In this document: piece by piece, positions 49,095 through 58,241 of the stretch
Position numbering within the stretch: position 1 is the stretch's first letter
How the letters are laid out: the number at the start of each line of letters is the position of its first letter
Assembly (NCBI RefSeq): GCF_014199525.1
Contig: NZ_JACHNU010000003.1
Location: 372,001-436,000, forward strand
From: Conexibacter arvalis
GTDB taxonomy: Bacteria; Actinomycetota; Thermoleophilia; Solirubrobacterales; Solirubrobacteraceae
Direction: 5' to 3'
DNA length: 64,000 nucleotides
Translations under genes and position numbers: made by a program
The notes under the pieces: model-generated
The model's database searches: none
Seen by the model: the letters and a program-made list of their open reading frames with translations, nothing else
Told to the model about the DNA's origin: nothing

Positions 49095-49397
49095 TCAGAG
49101 GATGAAGCTGCCCGATTCGCCGGCGACGGGCTTCGCCGCGCCGATGTGGCTGATGACTCGCTTGTTCACGGTCTCGCGAGGGCCGAGATCGCAGAACATG
49201 ACCGTATCGACGGACGGGTCGATCAGTCCCGCAAGCTCCGCTCTCAGTCGGATGAAGGACGCCGGGCGGCCGTCGACGAGGAACACGCTGAACTGGATGC
49301 GTTGGCCATGCTCCTGCAGCGCGACCGCGACGCGATCGCGGCGGCGGTCATCCGTGATGTCATAGGCGACGAGCATGCGCCGCACCGGCTCGCTCAT
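49095..49397 (-). CDS. cas2: CRISPR-associated protein Cas2
   Basis: A 100-residue Cas2. It has the ferredoxin-like fold start RMLVAYDITDDRRRDRV with the conserved Asp, then QFSVFLVDGRPASF and DTVMFCDLG. With Cas1 it forms the spacer-integration complex. Start ATG 49397 follows GGAGGT, 34 bp after the cas4-cas1 stop. It is the last gene of the cas operon and borders the leader. Confidence 0.97.
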   Translation of the reverse strand: MSEPVRRMLVAYDITDDRRRDRVAVALQEHGQRIQFSVFLVDGRPASFIRLRAELAGLIDPSVDTVMFCDLGPRETVNKRVISHIGAAKPVAGESGSFIL

Positions 49398-49431
49398 TGT
49401 GTGTCCACCTCCAGACGGCGCTCACAGCCGA

Positions 49432-51012
49432 TCACCGCGCGACGATCGGCTCGTATGTCGGCGAGCTGCCGGCGACGACCGCGAGGAACATGCGTGCCTG
49501 GATCTCCATCGCCCGCCGCCACGACACTCTGTAGCCGAACCGCGGATGTTGGAACTCGCCAGTCACCCGCCGCTCGTACGTCGCGATCAGCGCCTTGCGG
49601 CCCCGCTCGTTCAGGCGCACCACACCGAAGTCGTCGCGAGCGTCGCCGGCGCGCAGCTCGCCATTGTTGATCGCCCACAACACCGTCGAGTCCGCGACGA
49701 GCGGTCGGAACTCCTCCATCAGATCCAGCGCCAGCGCAGGCTTGTTGCGCCCGGGAGTGTGCATCACACCGCCGTGGGAGTCGAGCCCGCACGCCGCGAT
49801 CGCGCGGATCACGTCGGCAAGCAACAAGCCGTAGGCGACGTTCAAGGCAGCGTTGACGGCATCAATGGCCGGCCGCGCGTTGCGCCCGCCGAACGTCGCC
49901 CACTCCGCTCTCAACGCCCCTCTGATCGAGCTGAAATAGCGCGCGGCGGCACCTCCCTCGATGCCGACGACCTCGCCGATCGAGCGAGCCGACGATGCAA
50001 GCTCCGCCGCTCTCAGGAGCTCCTCTCGGCCGGCGAGTCTGTGCCGCCGGAGCATGTGGCGTTGGTTCTTGATCTTCGCGGCGACGATCGACTGGGCAAC
50101 CGCGAGCCTCACCTCCGGGTCGAGGCGATGCTGTGCCGCGCGCAGATCGCCGTTCGGCCCGCTTGCCGGCGTCGCCCAGCCCACCACGCGACCCGACCAG
50201 CTGCACCAGACGATCGGAAACCCTCGTGCCAGCATCTCTCGCAAGAGGGCTGACGAGACGTCGGCGTTGCCGTGGACGACGACGCCGGCTACCTGCCCGA
50301 TAGGTACCGACGCCGGCTCTTCCCCCCGCGCGCTGACCTCGATCCGCCCGCGCCGCACACGGGCGCGAGAACCCGGTGTGGTCAGGTGGAGGACCGTCCC
50401 GAGCGGATCGGCGACGCTGATCCTCCGCGCCGGCAGACGTTGTCGGTGCTCGTCGGGGAGGCAGACGGAGACGTGGCTGCACAGCCGACACCGGTCGTCA
50501 TCCTCCAACGGCGGAGGCGGCGTGACGCTTGACACCACGGCTCGGGTGGCGCCGACGGCCGCGGCTGCGCCCGCCAGCAGATCCTCCGTGAGCTCGACCG
50601 GCACCCGCTTGCGCGTCGTGCTGAACCAGACCGCGGCTCCCGCAACAGCTCGCCCTGCCTCTCTCAGACAGAGCGCCTGCAGCGCCAGCTGGACGCGGTT
50701 CGCCTCGGTCGCCACCGACCGGCGCCGCAGCGGCGCCGCCTTGTGCTCGACGACCGTCAGCCTGCCGTCTCTCGCAACCTCGACGGAGTCGCACCGGCCA
50801 TGGATGCCGAGCGCCTGCGAGCTGACGTCGATCGTGCGCATCCGCGCTCCGCGGGACGTCGCCTGATCGTCGACGGCCCGATGGTCGCGAACGCCCACGG
50901 CGACCTGCGCTGTGTCCGTTCTCTCGCCGTGCACCTCCAGCCACGCACGTCGCGGGCAGAAGACGTGGTGGGCGACGACACCGATCGCGATGCTCTCCTC
51001 GGGCTCCGCCAT
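49432..51012 (-). CDS. cas4-cas1: Cas4-Cas1 fusion protein
   Basis: A 526-residue fusion. The Cas4 half (about 1-195) has the Fe-S cysteines C19 (FCPRR) and C175, C178, C184 (CRLCSHVSVC), and RecB-nuclease residues D75, E89 and K91 (VVEHKAAP). The Cas1 half (about 200-526) has IEGGAAARYF, NAALNVAYGLLL, GVMHTPGRNKPALALDLMEEFRP with the catalytic Glu, His and Asp/Glu. Cas4 trims prespacers to a PAM-defined end, and fusion to Cas1 is a hallmark of type I-G. Start ATG 51012 lies 4 bp after the upstream stop; an ATG at 51063 in frame would overlap that gene by 47 bp. Confidence 0.95.
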   Translation of the reverse strand: MAEPEESIAIGVVAHHVFCPRRAWLEVHGERTDTAQVAVGVRDHRAVDDQATSRGARMRTIDVSSQALGIHGRCDSVEVARDGRLTVVEHKAAPLRRRSVATEANRVQLALQALCLREAGRAVAGAAVWFSTTRKRVPVELTEDLLAGAAAAVGATRAVVSSVTPPPPLEDDDRCRLCSHVSVCLPDEHRQRLPARRISVADPLGTVLHLTTPGSRARVRRGRIEVSARGEEPASVPIGQVAGVVVHGNADVSSALLREMLARGFPIVWCSWSGRVVGWATPASGPNGDLRAAQHRLDPEVRLAVAQSIVAAKIKNQRHMLRRHRLAGREELLRAAELASSARSIGEVVGIEGGAAARYFSSIRGALRAEWATFGGRNARPAIDAVNAALNVAYGLLLADVIRAIAACGLDSHGGVMHTPGRNKPALALDLMEEFRPLVADSTVLWAINNGELRAGDARDDFGVVRLNERGRKALIATYERRVTGEFQHPRFGYRVSWRRAMEIQARMFLAVVAGSSPTYEPIVAR

Positions 51013-51016
51013 CGCC

Positions 51017-52012
51017 TCATCCGACCGCCGAGGCCCCGAGCGCGCGGCGACGCCCGCGTACATACGTGAACGCGACGCTGCTGCTGGAGCCGGGGTTGTA
51101 GCGCCGGTCGAAGGTCACGACCTCGGTGACCCCGAACGCGCGCAACGCGCCCGCGTGGTCAACGTCGGGCTGGCCGTCTTCCGAGCGGCAGACGGAGGCC
51201 AGCGACCCCAGCGACAACAGCGCGCGCAGGCGCGCCGGCGAGACCGGCTGGTCCAGCAGCGGCAGCGTGGTCCGGTGGCGGACAGGTCGCCCGCCGCTCC
51301 AGCAGGCCGGCGTGGCCGAGCGTCTCACCTGCCGGTGCGCGACCGGGAGCATCGACAGCCCCAACGCGGCGAGCCACTGGTCGATCAAGCCGACCCGCGT
51401 CCCGCTCGGCGCCCAGTTCGTGCGATCACGCTGCTCGCTCGTCACCTTCCCGACTTCGGCGAGGAAGCGCGCTTCGTCCACGTCGGCGGCGTCGGCCCGG
51501 CACGGACGCAGGACGCCGCGCACGAAGTCGGAGGTGTGGTTCCCGAGGACGCCATCGAGCGCGGTGGCGCCGCTTCCCGACTTCACCGTCTTCGGCCCCC
51601 ACAGCGCCGGCGCGCCGAGCGCCGCGAGCAGCCCGGATGCCAACCGCTGGCGTCCGGCGTCGGCCTCGGCGACCAGCGCGCTTCGCTTCGCGAGCACCAA
51701 CGCCCCGCGCTCGGATCCGTGGTCGAAGCTCGACCGGCCCCAGATCACCGAGCGGCGCGCGTTCTTCTCGCTCACCCTCTCGACGTCGCTCTCGATCAGG
51801 CGCTCAAGCGCGCCCGCCGCATCCCGAACCGCTCGCGCGGCGTCGGCCTGTGTCGCGTCGAAGTGCACGAACGGCTCGAACCGCAGCGAATCGGGATCGT
51901 GACCGACATGCGCGTCGATCATCGCGGACTCGAGCACGACGGCGAGCCCGTAGGCGGCCAGGTGCGCGATCAGCACCTCGCCGCCGTGGGTGAAGACGAC
52001 CTGCTCCATCAC
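51017..52012 (-). CDS. Type I-G Cascade subunit, Csb3/Cas8u2-like
   Basis: A 331-residue protein that overlaps the cas3 stop by 4 bp (ATGA). It has no strong catalytic motif. Segments FTHGGEVLIAHLAAYGLAVVL, GPKTVKSGSGAT and PVRHRTTLPLLDQPVSPARLR look like the Csb3/Cas8u2-type subunit found at this place in actinobacterial type I-G loci. By position and exclusion it should be the Cas8-like subunit that reads the PAM and recruits Cas3. It is much shorter than Csx17-type Cas8. The naming is by context more than by sequence. Confidence 0.7.
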   Translation of the reverse strand: MMEQVVFTHGGEVLIAHLAAYGLAVVLESAMIDAHVGHDPDSLRFEPFVHFDATQADAARAVRDAAGALERLIESDVERVSEKNARRSVIWGRSSFDHGSERGALVLAKRSALVAEADAGRQRLASGLLAALGAPALWGPKTVKSGSGATALDGVLGNHTSDFVRGVLRPCRADAADVDEARFLAEVGKVTSEQRDRTNWAPSGTRVGLIDQWLAALGLSMLPVAHRQVRRSATPACWSGGRPVRHRTTLPLLDQPVSPARLRALLSLGSLASVCRSEDGQPDVDHAGALRAFGVTEVVTFDRRYNPGSSSSVAFTYVRGRRRALGASAVG

Positions 52013-54654
52013 CGTCCCTCCCGTGAGACCTGCATGTCGGCGCAGCGCAGCAATGCTTCGAGGTAGGCGAGCCGATGGACGCCGAGCGAGCGCTGCAGGC
52101 GCAGGCGCTCGCGCTCGTAGACGCCGAACGGGCCGAACAGTTCATCGAGCGCGTCGCGCACCGCGCGCTCGCAGTCGCCCCACCCGTCGAGCACGGCCTC
52201 CGGGTCGCGGTCGAAGAGCGGGAGGCCGTGGCCGTGGTGGCCGGCGACGATCACCGCCTGGACCGGATCCCGATCCGAGTTCGCCCACGCGACCGCGGCG
52301 CTGAGCTGCTCGTGGCGCCACCCGTCACCGCGATCGGCGACGTGCCCCGGAGCCGGCTTCGCAAGCGGCGGACCGTCCGGCGGCGCCCCCATACGCCGTT
52401 GGAAGCGCGGATGGCGCTTGCCCTCGTCGTGCCAGCGCGCTGCCTGCGCCAGCTGCTCCAGCGCGACGCCGAGCGCTCCCGACGGGAGGTCCAGCGCACC
52501 GACGATCCGCACCAGGCGCGCTTCGACCTCGATGCCATGGGCGTCGAGGGTCACAGCGTCACGGCCGACGCCGATCGCAGGCAGACGTCCGTCGTGGTCG
52601 GTCGCGACGGCGACCAGCAATCCGTGCTCGTCCTCCTCGACCGCGCACCACGTCACGGCCAGGTCGCGCAGTCGAAGGCGGGCCAGCGCGTCCGCCACGT
52701 CGTGCGCACCGGCGGCTGCGACGAGCGACGCCAGCGCGCCGCGCGCCTTGCGGCCGCCGAGCGGCAGATCGCCGACGGCAGCTTCGACCTCCGCTCGCGA
52801 CAGCTTCACGACGGCATCGGGCGTCAGCCCGTCGGGGCGTCTGCGCATCACGTCGCCGATCGGCGTCGGACGGCCTCTCGGCACTCCGATCACACCTGCG
52901 GTGCAGATTCGACTCGCGGCCGGCACGATCAACGTGTCGCCCGGAGCAAGGTCGTCGGGCGCGGCCAGCCGCTCCGCGCTGCGCCTCCCCTGCTCGCTGC
53001 GCATGACCCAGCAGCTGCCGTCCCCCGCGGTGACGACCGCGTCGATGAGCCGTCTGGCGTCGAGGCTCAACGCTGCGAGCTCATGCGCGCGCGGCGGCGC
53101 AGCCAGCAGCGCCTGCCGGACGACCTCGGGAGCAAGGTCGAGATGTTCGCGTCCGGCGATCGAAATAGAGCGGTCAGCCTGCTCAGTCGGCTCCTCGACG
53201 TAGAAGGCCGGCTCGATGTCGGCCGCGAGCACGACGCTCGACATCGCCGCCGTCTCCAGCTCGACGCCTGTGAGCGCCGGGACCGCCAGCGCGTCGCCAG
53301 TCCGAGGCAGCGGCGTCGCAGAGATGCGGGCCGGTGAGGCATCGCCCTCGAGCTGCGCCAGCCACGTCGCCGCGGCGACGATGTCCGCCCCGGTGTACGG
53401 CGCGAACGTTCTGTCCAGCGTCTCAGGCTTCGCTGTGGCGAGCGTGCGCGGCGCGACGACGGTCAGCACCGCGTCGTCACGTCTGCCGCCGCGGTTGAGC
53501 CGTCCCGCCCGCTGAGCCAGCGCGGCGGCCGGAGCGATCGCGGTCACGATCGCCGGCAGATCGAGGTCGACCCCGACCTCCAGCGACTGGGTCGAGACGA
53601 GGAAGTCGACATCCGCGTTGCCACGCGGCTCGAGCAGCCCGGGCCGACGGTCGCGCATCGCCGCGACGTCGGCCGGTCGCATGCGACCGCAGACCAGCTC
53701 GACCTCGCCGTCGAGCTTCGCCGCCACGTGCAGCGCCATCTCGACCGTGTTGACGAACACCCCGACGGTTCCGAGCCCGCGGTGGGCTTCCGCGTGCTCG
53801 ACGATCGCCGGGACCGCGTCGCGTCTCCAGTCGTCGACCTCGACGAGCTCGACGCGTTTGCGCGCCCGCACGCGCCGGTTGAGCTCCGGATCGGCGCTGT
53901 CTGCCTCGGTCAGCCCATGGGCCGCCGCGACGCCGTTCGGCGTCGCGCTCATCGCGACGACCTGCAGTCCGATCGGCGGCGCCGACAGCGACGCCACCTT
54001 CGACGCCGTCTCCACCAGCCGCCCGTGAAGATGCGCCTCGTCGACCACGACGGCGACGTCATGGCCGAGCAGTCCCATCTCGAGGTTGCGCGACAGCCGC
54101 GAGCCGCGAAAGCCGCGCCCCAGCAGCCGCGAACCCCACATCTGCGGCGTCGCGCAGATCACCTGGCACTGCGCCGGGTCGAGCCGCCACCGCGTGTCGA
54201 GGCGAACGCCCCCGCGCAGGCGCGTGACCCCAAGCGGCGAGGGCTGCTCTGCCTCGTCGACTTCGGAGGTCGTCAGCCGGCGCAGCGCATCGGCGACCTC
54301 GCCGACGATCGGGTCGCTCGCGCCTTCGGCTCTCGCGATCGCCTCGGCGAGCTGCTGCGCACGCAGGAACTGGTCCTCGACCAAGACGCGGCGCGGAGCG
54401 ACGAGCACGAGCCGACGCGGCGGCCGTGCGATGGTGTCCCGACCGGCAGCACGCGCCCGCTCGCGCTCCGCGACGAGGAAGACATGGATGTCGACGACCG
54501 ACGACTTGCCCGACCCCGTCGGCGCTGCGATCGCCGCGGGCCAACGGCCGCTCGCGGCGATTGAGGCCAGCAGCGCCTCCTGCCAGGGATACGGCCGCGC
54601 CCCGCCGTTGGTCACCGCGAAGAAGCGGCGGAAGCGTTCGAGCATCTCGTTCAT
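52009..54654 (-). CDS. cas3: CRISPR-associated helicase/nuclease Cas3 (C-terminal HD)
   Basis: An 881-residue Cas3. The SF2 helicase comes first: APTGSGKSS (residues about 44-52), VVVDEAHLHG (near 200), SATPNG (near 234), QSLEVGVDLD and QRAGRLNRGG. The HD nuclease is at the C-terminus (about 735-881), with ARWHDEGKRHPRF, RHEQLSAAVAW and AGHHGHGLPLFD. Most Cas3 proteins have the HD domain first; a C-terminal HD is the type I-G arrangement. It unwinds and degrades DNA marked by Cascade. Start ATG 54654 overlaps the csb2 stop (ATGA). Confidence 0.95.
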   Translation of the reverse strand: MNEMLERFRRFFAVTNGGARPYPWQEALLASIAASGRWPAAIAAPTGSGKSSVVDIHVFLVAERERARAAGRDTIARPPRRLVLVAPRRVLVEDQFLRAQQLAEAIARAEGASDPIVGEVADALRRLTTSEVDEAEQPSPLGVTRLRGGVRLDTRWRLDPAQCQVICATPQMWGSRLLGRGFRGSRLSRNLEMGLLGHDVAVVVDEAHLHGRLVETASKVASLSAPPIGLQVVAMSATPNGVAAAHGLTEADSADPELNRRVRARKRVELVEVDDWRRDAVPAIVEHAEAHRGLGTVGVFVNTVEMALHVAAKLDGEVELVCGRMRPADVAAMRDRRPGLLEPRGNADVDFLVSTQSLEVGVDLDLPAIVTAIAPAAALAQRAGRLNRGGRRDDAVLTVVAPRTLATAKPETLDRTFAPYTGADIVAAATWLAQLEGDASPARISATPLPRTGDALAVPALTGVELETAAMSSVVLAADIEPAFYVEEPTEQADRSISIAGREHLDLAPEVVRQALLAAPPRAHELAALSLDARRLIDAVVTAGDGSCWVMRSEQGRRSAERLAAPDDLAPGDTLIVPAASRICTAGVIGVPRGRPTPIGDVMRRRPDGLTPDAVVKLSRAEVEAAVGDLPLGGRKARGALASLVAAAGAHDVADALARLRLRDLAVTWCAVEEDEHGLLVAVATDHDGRLPAIGVGRDAVTLDAHGIEVEARLVRIVGALDLPSGALGVALEQLAQAARWHDEGKRHPRFQRRMGAPPDGPPLAKPAPGHVADRGDGWRHEQLSAAVAWANSDRDPVQAVIVAGHHGHGLPLFDRDPEAVLDGWGDCERAVRDALDELFGPFGVYERERLRLQRSLGVHRLAYLEALLRCADMQVSREGR

Positions 54655-56177
54655 CTCCCGCTCCCAAGCGGCACGAGCAAGCCGCCTCCGAGGTGGCGCG
54701 AGCGGCCGATCGCGAGGAAGCCGCCAGCCTGCGGGGCCAGCAGCCCGAGCGCGACCGCCGCGTGCGCGGCGACGACGAGCTCGCCATCGCGGACACGATG
54801 GACGAAACGGCTCGCGTCTCCCTGCACGCGGCGAGCGACGACCCCGACCTTGAAGTCGCCGCGCAGTCGCTCGACCAGCTCGGCCCGGAAGCTCCATCCT
54901 GTGCCCCACGCCACGCCTGCGTCCTCGAGCACGCCGCGCATCGCGTAGCCGATCGAGCAGACGACCGCGTCCTCGAGCGTCCAACCTCCGCCTCGCGGCC
55001 CTCCCGTGGTCTCCAACGCGAGCGGGACCGCCGTGCGCATGATCGCCGTGTCGCCGTCCCAGAAGGGGACCGGCGGGCGCGCCTGCGGCTTGCCGAGCGT
55101 GAACCAGTGCCGCCGCTCGCCACGTCGGCCAGCCTGGCCGGTACGCAGGCCGCGACTGAGCACGCCGCGGAGCAGCTCACGATCGGCTTCCGGCACGCCG
55201 GCCGGAATCCCGAGCAACACCGCGGGTCGGCCCGAGCGCTCGTCCAGCAGGGGCTGGATCGCGAGGTGCCCGGCACCTCGCAGCGGCCGCTCGCCGTCGC
55301 GGCCGGTGATGAACGGCGGCACGTCGGAGGCGATCGCGGCGACGATCGCACGGTGGACGCCGACCGCCGTCGCGACGCTGGACCGCGGTGCGACCACGGC
55401 CCTGGCCATCCCCCGATCGCCCTCGATCGGCAGCGCCCAAACCTCGTCGTACGGCCAGGCCAACTCCGGCTTCGCCGGCGCGAAGCGGCACAGCTCCGTT
55501 GCCGTCTCGTTGGCGCCGGTCACCAGCACGTCTCCGGCCTGGTTGCCGTAGTCGCCTCTGCGGTGCTCGCCGCCGCGGCTCGCCTCGCGATGCGCGTCGA
55601 GGAGGCATTGCGTGCGGCCGCGCGAGGCGACCCGCATGACGCGACCCGGCCCGCGCCGCTGCGCCCGTCGCAGCATCTGGCGCGGCGGCTCGCCTGAGTC
55701 GACCTGCACGCGCACGATCGCGACGCTGTCGGCGCGACCGACGTGGGTCACCTCGGCGGCGATCTCCTCCAGAGCCGCGACGACCTCCCGCGGCGCGCTC
55801 GGCCACACGTAGTCGACCGGACCGTCGAGCGCCGCGCGCGGCTCGAAATCGGTCTCGTTCGGCTTGACCAGCGAGGCCCGCCAGCGGTACCGCCGCAACG
55901 GCGACCGCGTCAGCAGCGTCTTCGGGACGACCACGCCGATCGGCTGCTCGCGCTCGAGCCATTCGAGCGCAGCCCGATGCCTGTCGCAGATGACCAGCAC
56001 CGGACCGTCCGGCACCGCCCACGACCCGCCGCCGGCGGCGGCGACGAACGCCTCATGGAGCCGTGACGGCGCGGGCAGGTCCTCAGCGGCGCCGTTGTCA
56101 GCGCCGCAGTACGAGCCGAGCGGGAAGCTGACGGAGATCCGCAGCGTGCCGCCCGCATCCGCATCCATGGTGCTCAC
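54651..56177 (-). CDS. csb2: Csb2: Cas5-Cas6 fusion of type I-G
   Basis: A 508-residue Csb2 (GSU0054 family). The N-terminal Cas5-like part starts ISVSFPLGSYCGADNG with APSRLHEAFVAAAG. The C-terminal part ends with the Cas6-type Gly-rich GRSRHLGGGLLVPLG. It processes the repeat hairpin to crRNA and caps the 5' handle of Cascade. Start GTG 56177 forms a GTGA overlap with csb1; ATG 56168, three codons later, is equally plausible. Neither has a good ribosome site, which fits translational coupling. Confidence 0.92.
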   Translation of the reverse strand: MSTMDADAGGTLRISVSFPLGSYCGADNGAAEDLPAPSRLHEAFVAAAGGGSWAVPDGPVLVICDRHRAALEWLEREQPIGVVVPKTLLTRSPLRRYRWRASLVKPNETDFEPRAALDGPVDYVWPSAPREVVAALEEIAAEVTHVGRADSVAIVRVQVDSGEPPRQMLRRAQRRGPGRVMRVASRGRTQCLLDAHREASRGGEHRRGDYGNQAGDVLVTGANETATELCRFAPAKPELAWPYDEVWALPIEGDRGMARAVVAPRSSVATAVGVHRAIVAAIASDVPPFITGRDGERPLRGAGHLAIQPLLDERSGRPAVLLGIPAGVPEADRELLRGVLSRGLRTGQAGRRGERRHWFTLGKPQARPPVPFWDGDTAIMRTAVPLALETTGGPRGGGWTLEDAVVCSIGYAMRGVLEDAGVAWGTGWSFRAELVERLRGDFKVGVVARRVQGDASRFVHRVRDGELVVAAHAAVALGLLAPQAGGFLAIGRSRHLGGGLLVPLGSGR

Positions 56178-57346
56178 GCGTCCGCATCGTCCGCCGTGGC
56201 CGTCGCCGCCCGATCGAGCGACGGCTCGCCATCGAGCGAAATCGTCTGGCCGGTCCAAGCGAGTCGCTCGGGAAGATCTGCGATCGCCTCCTCCAGAAAC
56301 GCCGCGCAGGCGTCGATCGAGAGGTCCAGCTCGGCCTCTCTGTCGTCGAGCAGGACGCGCCCACGGGGCGCCGAGAGATCGCAGTAGGCGCGGATCTCCG
56401 GGTCGGCGTCGGCGTAGGCGGCACCGAGCAGCAGCATCGCCAGCAGCGCCGTCCGCGCCTTCGCGTCATCCTCGGCGGTTCCGCCGAAGCGCAGTCGCCG
56501 CAGTCCGGCGAGCGAGTAGGTGCGTGCCCGCCGGACGGCGGGAACCGAGACGCCGAACGGCGTCTCCGTGCTCGGCGGGACGCCGCCGAGGTTGAGAGGC
56601 GAGGCCGAGATCGTCTCCGCTCTGCCGTTTCTGCGCGCGGCGGCGACTCTTCTCTCGAGCGTTCTGACGGTTCTCTCCCCCATTTCGTCGCGCTGAACGT
56701 CGAGCAGCCGCTGGAACTCGTCGGGGGTGAGGTGGAAATCCTGCCCGAGCGGGTCAAGCCGGCCACCGGAGCGACGCGACACGCGGCCGTCCTCCTGCTC
56801 CGAGACGACGCCGAACAGCTCCGAGACGAACAGGCTGCGCAGCCGCAGCTGGCCCCGTCTGCGGCTGCTGTCCCAGCCGCCGAAGGCGAGGGTGGCCGGC
56901 GAAGCGAGGAACAGCGGCGAGAGGTCGACCGCCGTCGCGTCGCGCAGTGCGCGGTACCACTCGGTCTTGACGGTGTCGACGCCGTCGCGCGTGCTCGCGC
57001 GAATGTGGGCGTCGACGGCGCGATGTGGCAGCTCGAGATCGGTGAGCGTCCGGCTCGGATAGCGGACCTCGATCACCGGAATGCGCTCCGCCGCCGCGAC
57101 CTCGCGCCGCGCCGTCAGAAGGCCCTCCTCGGCGCGGTTGCTTTGCGATCCCTTCGAGTCGATCAGCACCGTCCGCGCGAAGCCGCCGTCGACGTAGCGC
57201 GTCTCGAAGACGAACTCCGAGCCCGAGCGACCCGCGTACCGCGCCGGCGCGATCACTGCCCCCTCGGCGACGGCATACGTCGCCGGATGGTTGAGCGTCG
57301 CGGCACCGCCGCGGGACAGGTGATCGCGCAAGGTTGCGAGCGACAT
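56174..57346 (-). CDS. csb1: Csb1: Cas7 backbone subunit of type I-G
   Basis: A 390-residue Csb1 (GSU0053 family), the RAMP backbone that coats the crRNA spacer. Signature FGGWDSSR lies near residue 134, with IPVIEVRYPSRT, VDTVKTEWYR and LTSRA-like segments around it. Start ATG 57346 follows AGGGGAG. It is the first gene of the operon csb1-csb2-cas3-csb3-cas4/1-cas2; the promoter should be in 57347-57430. The C-terminal about 15 residues are Ala/Asp-rich. Confidence 0.93.
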   Translation of the reverse strand: MSLATLRDHLSRGGAATLNHPATYAVAEGAVIAPARYAGRSGSEFVFETRYVDGGFARTVLIDSKGSQSNRAEEGLLTARREVAAAERIPVIEVRYPSRTLTDLELPHRAVDAHIRASTRDGVDTVKTEWYRALRDATAVDLSPLFLASPATLAFGGWDSSRRRGQLRLRSLFVSELFGVVSEQEDGRVSRRSGGRLDPLGQDFHLTPDEFQRLLDVQRDEMGERTVRTLERRVAAARRNGRAETISASPLNLGGVPPSTETPFGVSVPAVRRARTYSLAGLRRLRFGGTAEDDAKARTALLAMLLLGAAYADADPEIRAYCDLSAPRGRVLLDDREAELDLSIDACAAFLEEAIADLPERLAWTGQTISLDGEPSLDRAATATADDADA

Positions 57347-57685
57347 GCAAACTCCCCTGGTTGGTGGGTTAGCGCCGGAAGCTCGAGGGTACCCCGTCGG
57401 TAACGTGTTCTTGTAGTTGTCACTATTCCGGCATCTCGCAGCCGAAGCATGCCCGGTCTGTCGGTCCGACGCAACCACGAATCGCCATCGAGCCGGCTCG
57501 CGCCTCGCGCGCGTTCATCAAGGCCGTGTCCTTGCCGCTGTGCGATCCCATCGGCGGTCGCCGGCTTCCGCCGGCCCGGGCCAACGGGGCGCCTCCCGCC
57601 GGGAGGCGCCCCGAACCGGCAGCGACGAGAGCGCCAGACGACGGCCGCGGCAGGAGCGCCGCCCCAGCGTCCGCGAAACGGAGCG
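57347..57685. other. Intergenic region upstream of the cas operon
   Basis: 339 bp with no gene. The stretch 57395-57430 is AT-richer (GTGTTCTTGTAGTTGTCACT) and is the likely cas promoter region, but I cannot fix -35/-10 boxes. A strong hairpin (57586-57612) insulates it from the next gene. Confidence 0.5.
57586..57612 (-). terminator. Strong hairpin terminator upstream of the cas operon
   Basis: GGGGCGCCTCCC (57586-57597), GCC loop, GGGAGGCGCCCC (57601-57612): a perfect 12-bp stem 74 bp beyond the stop of the 57686-58108 gene. Confidence 0.75.
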
Positions 57686-58108
57686 CTACCGCGCCCGCCC
57701 GCGCTTGCGCCGCTTCTGCTCCTGCTTGCTCGGCTTGCGGCCTCTGCGGGCGCGGGTGGCGTGGCGGCCTCTGGAGCCGGGGGTGGCGCGCAGGTCGGCG
57801 TCGGGCTCGGTGCGGGCGGTGTGCTGCCTTCTGCGGTCGGGCGCAGCGCCGCGGGCGTCGCGCGAGATCGCGATCCAGATGCCGGCGATCAGCGCGACGA
57901 CGATCACGCCGACGCCGATCGCGACGCCGGGGCCGAGGTCGCCGTCGTCGCCGCGGTCCTCCTCGACCGGCGCGGGCGGCGGCGGCGTGTTCTGCCGCGG
58001 CGTCTGCTGGCCCGAGTCGGGGAGGAAGGGGTTGTCCTGCGCGAGCGCCGCCGCGGGCAGCGCGGCGAGCGCCGCGACGACGGCGATCAGCGCGACGAAG
58101 CGGTGCAT
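57686..58108 (-). CDS. Small membrane protein of unknown function
   Basis: A 140-residue protein. It has a signal peptide (about 1-23, ALIAVVAALAALPAAALAQ), a short Pro/Asp-rich extracytoplasmic stretch, one membrane helix (about 60-83, GVAIGVGVIVVALIAGIWIAI) and a very basic cytoplasmic tail of about 55 residues (KQEQKRRKRGRAR at the end). No domain is recognised. It stands alone between the cas locus and the catabolic operon. Confidence 0.75.
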   Translation of the reverse strand: MHRFVALIAVVAALAALPAAALAQDNPFLPDSGQQTPRQNTPPPPAPVEEDRGDDGDLGPGVAIGVGVIVVALIAGIWIAISRDARGAAPDRRRQHTARTEPDADLRATPGSRGRHATRARRGRKPSKQEQKRRKRGRAR

Positions 58109-58241
58109 GGCGCGAGCCTAACGCGCCCGCGCGCGCCATGTGCGGATTGGGCCCCGGCGGGGCCGGCGCGAGGGTCGCACGCCGCGGCCGAGCGAGCCGG
58201 GCGGACCCGGCCGGCCGGCGGCGGGGCCGGCCGCGAAGGCG

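Noticed and set aside
48941-49095. A tracrRNA or second small RNA in the leader
   Set aside because: No anti-repeat stretch is visible, and type I systems do not use tracrRNA.
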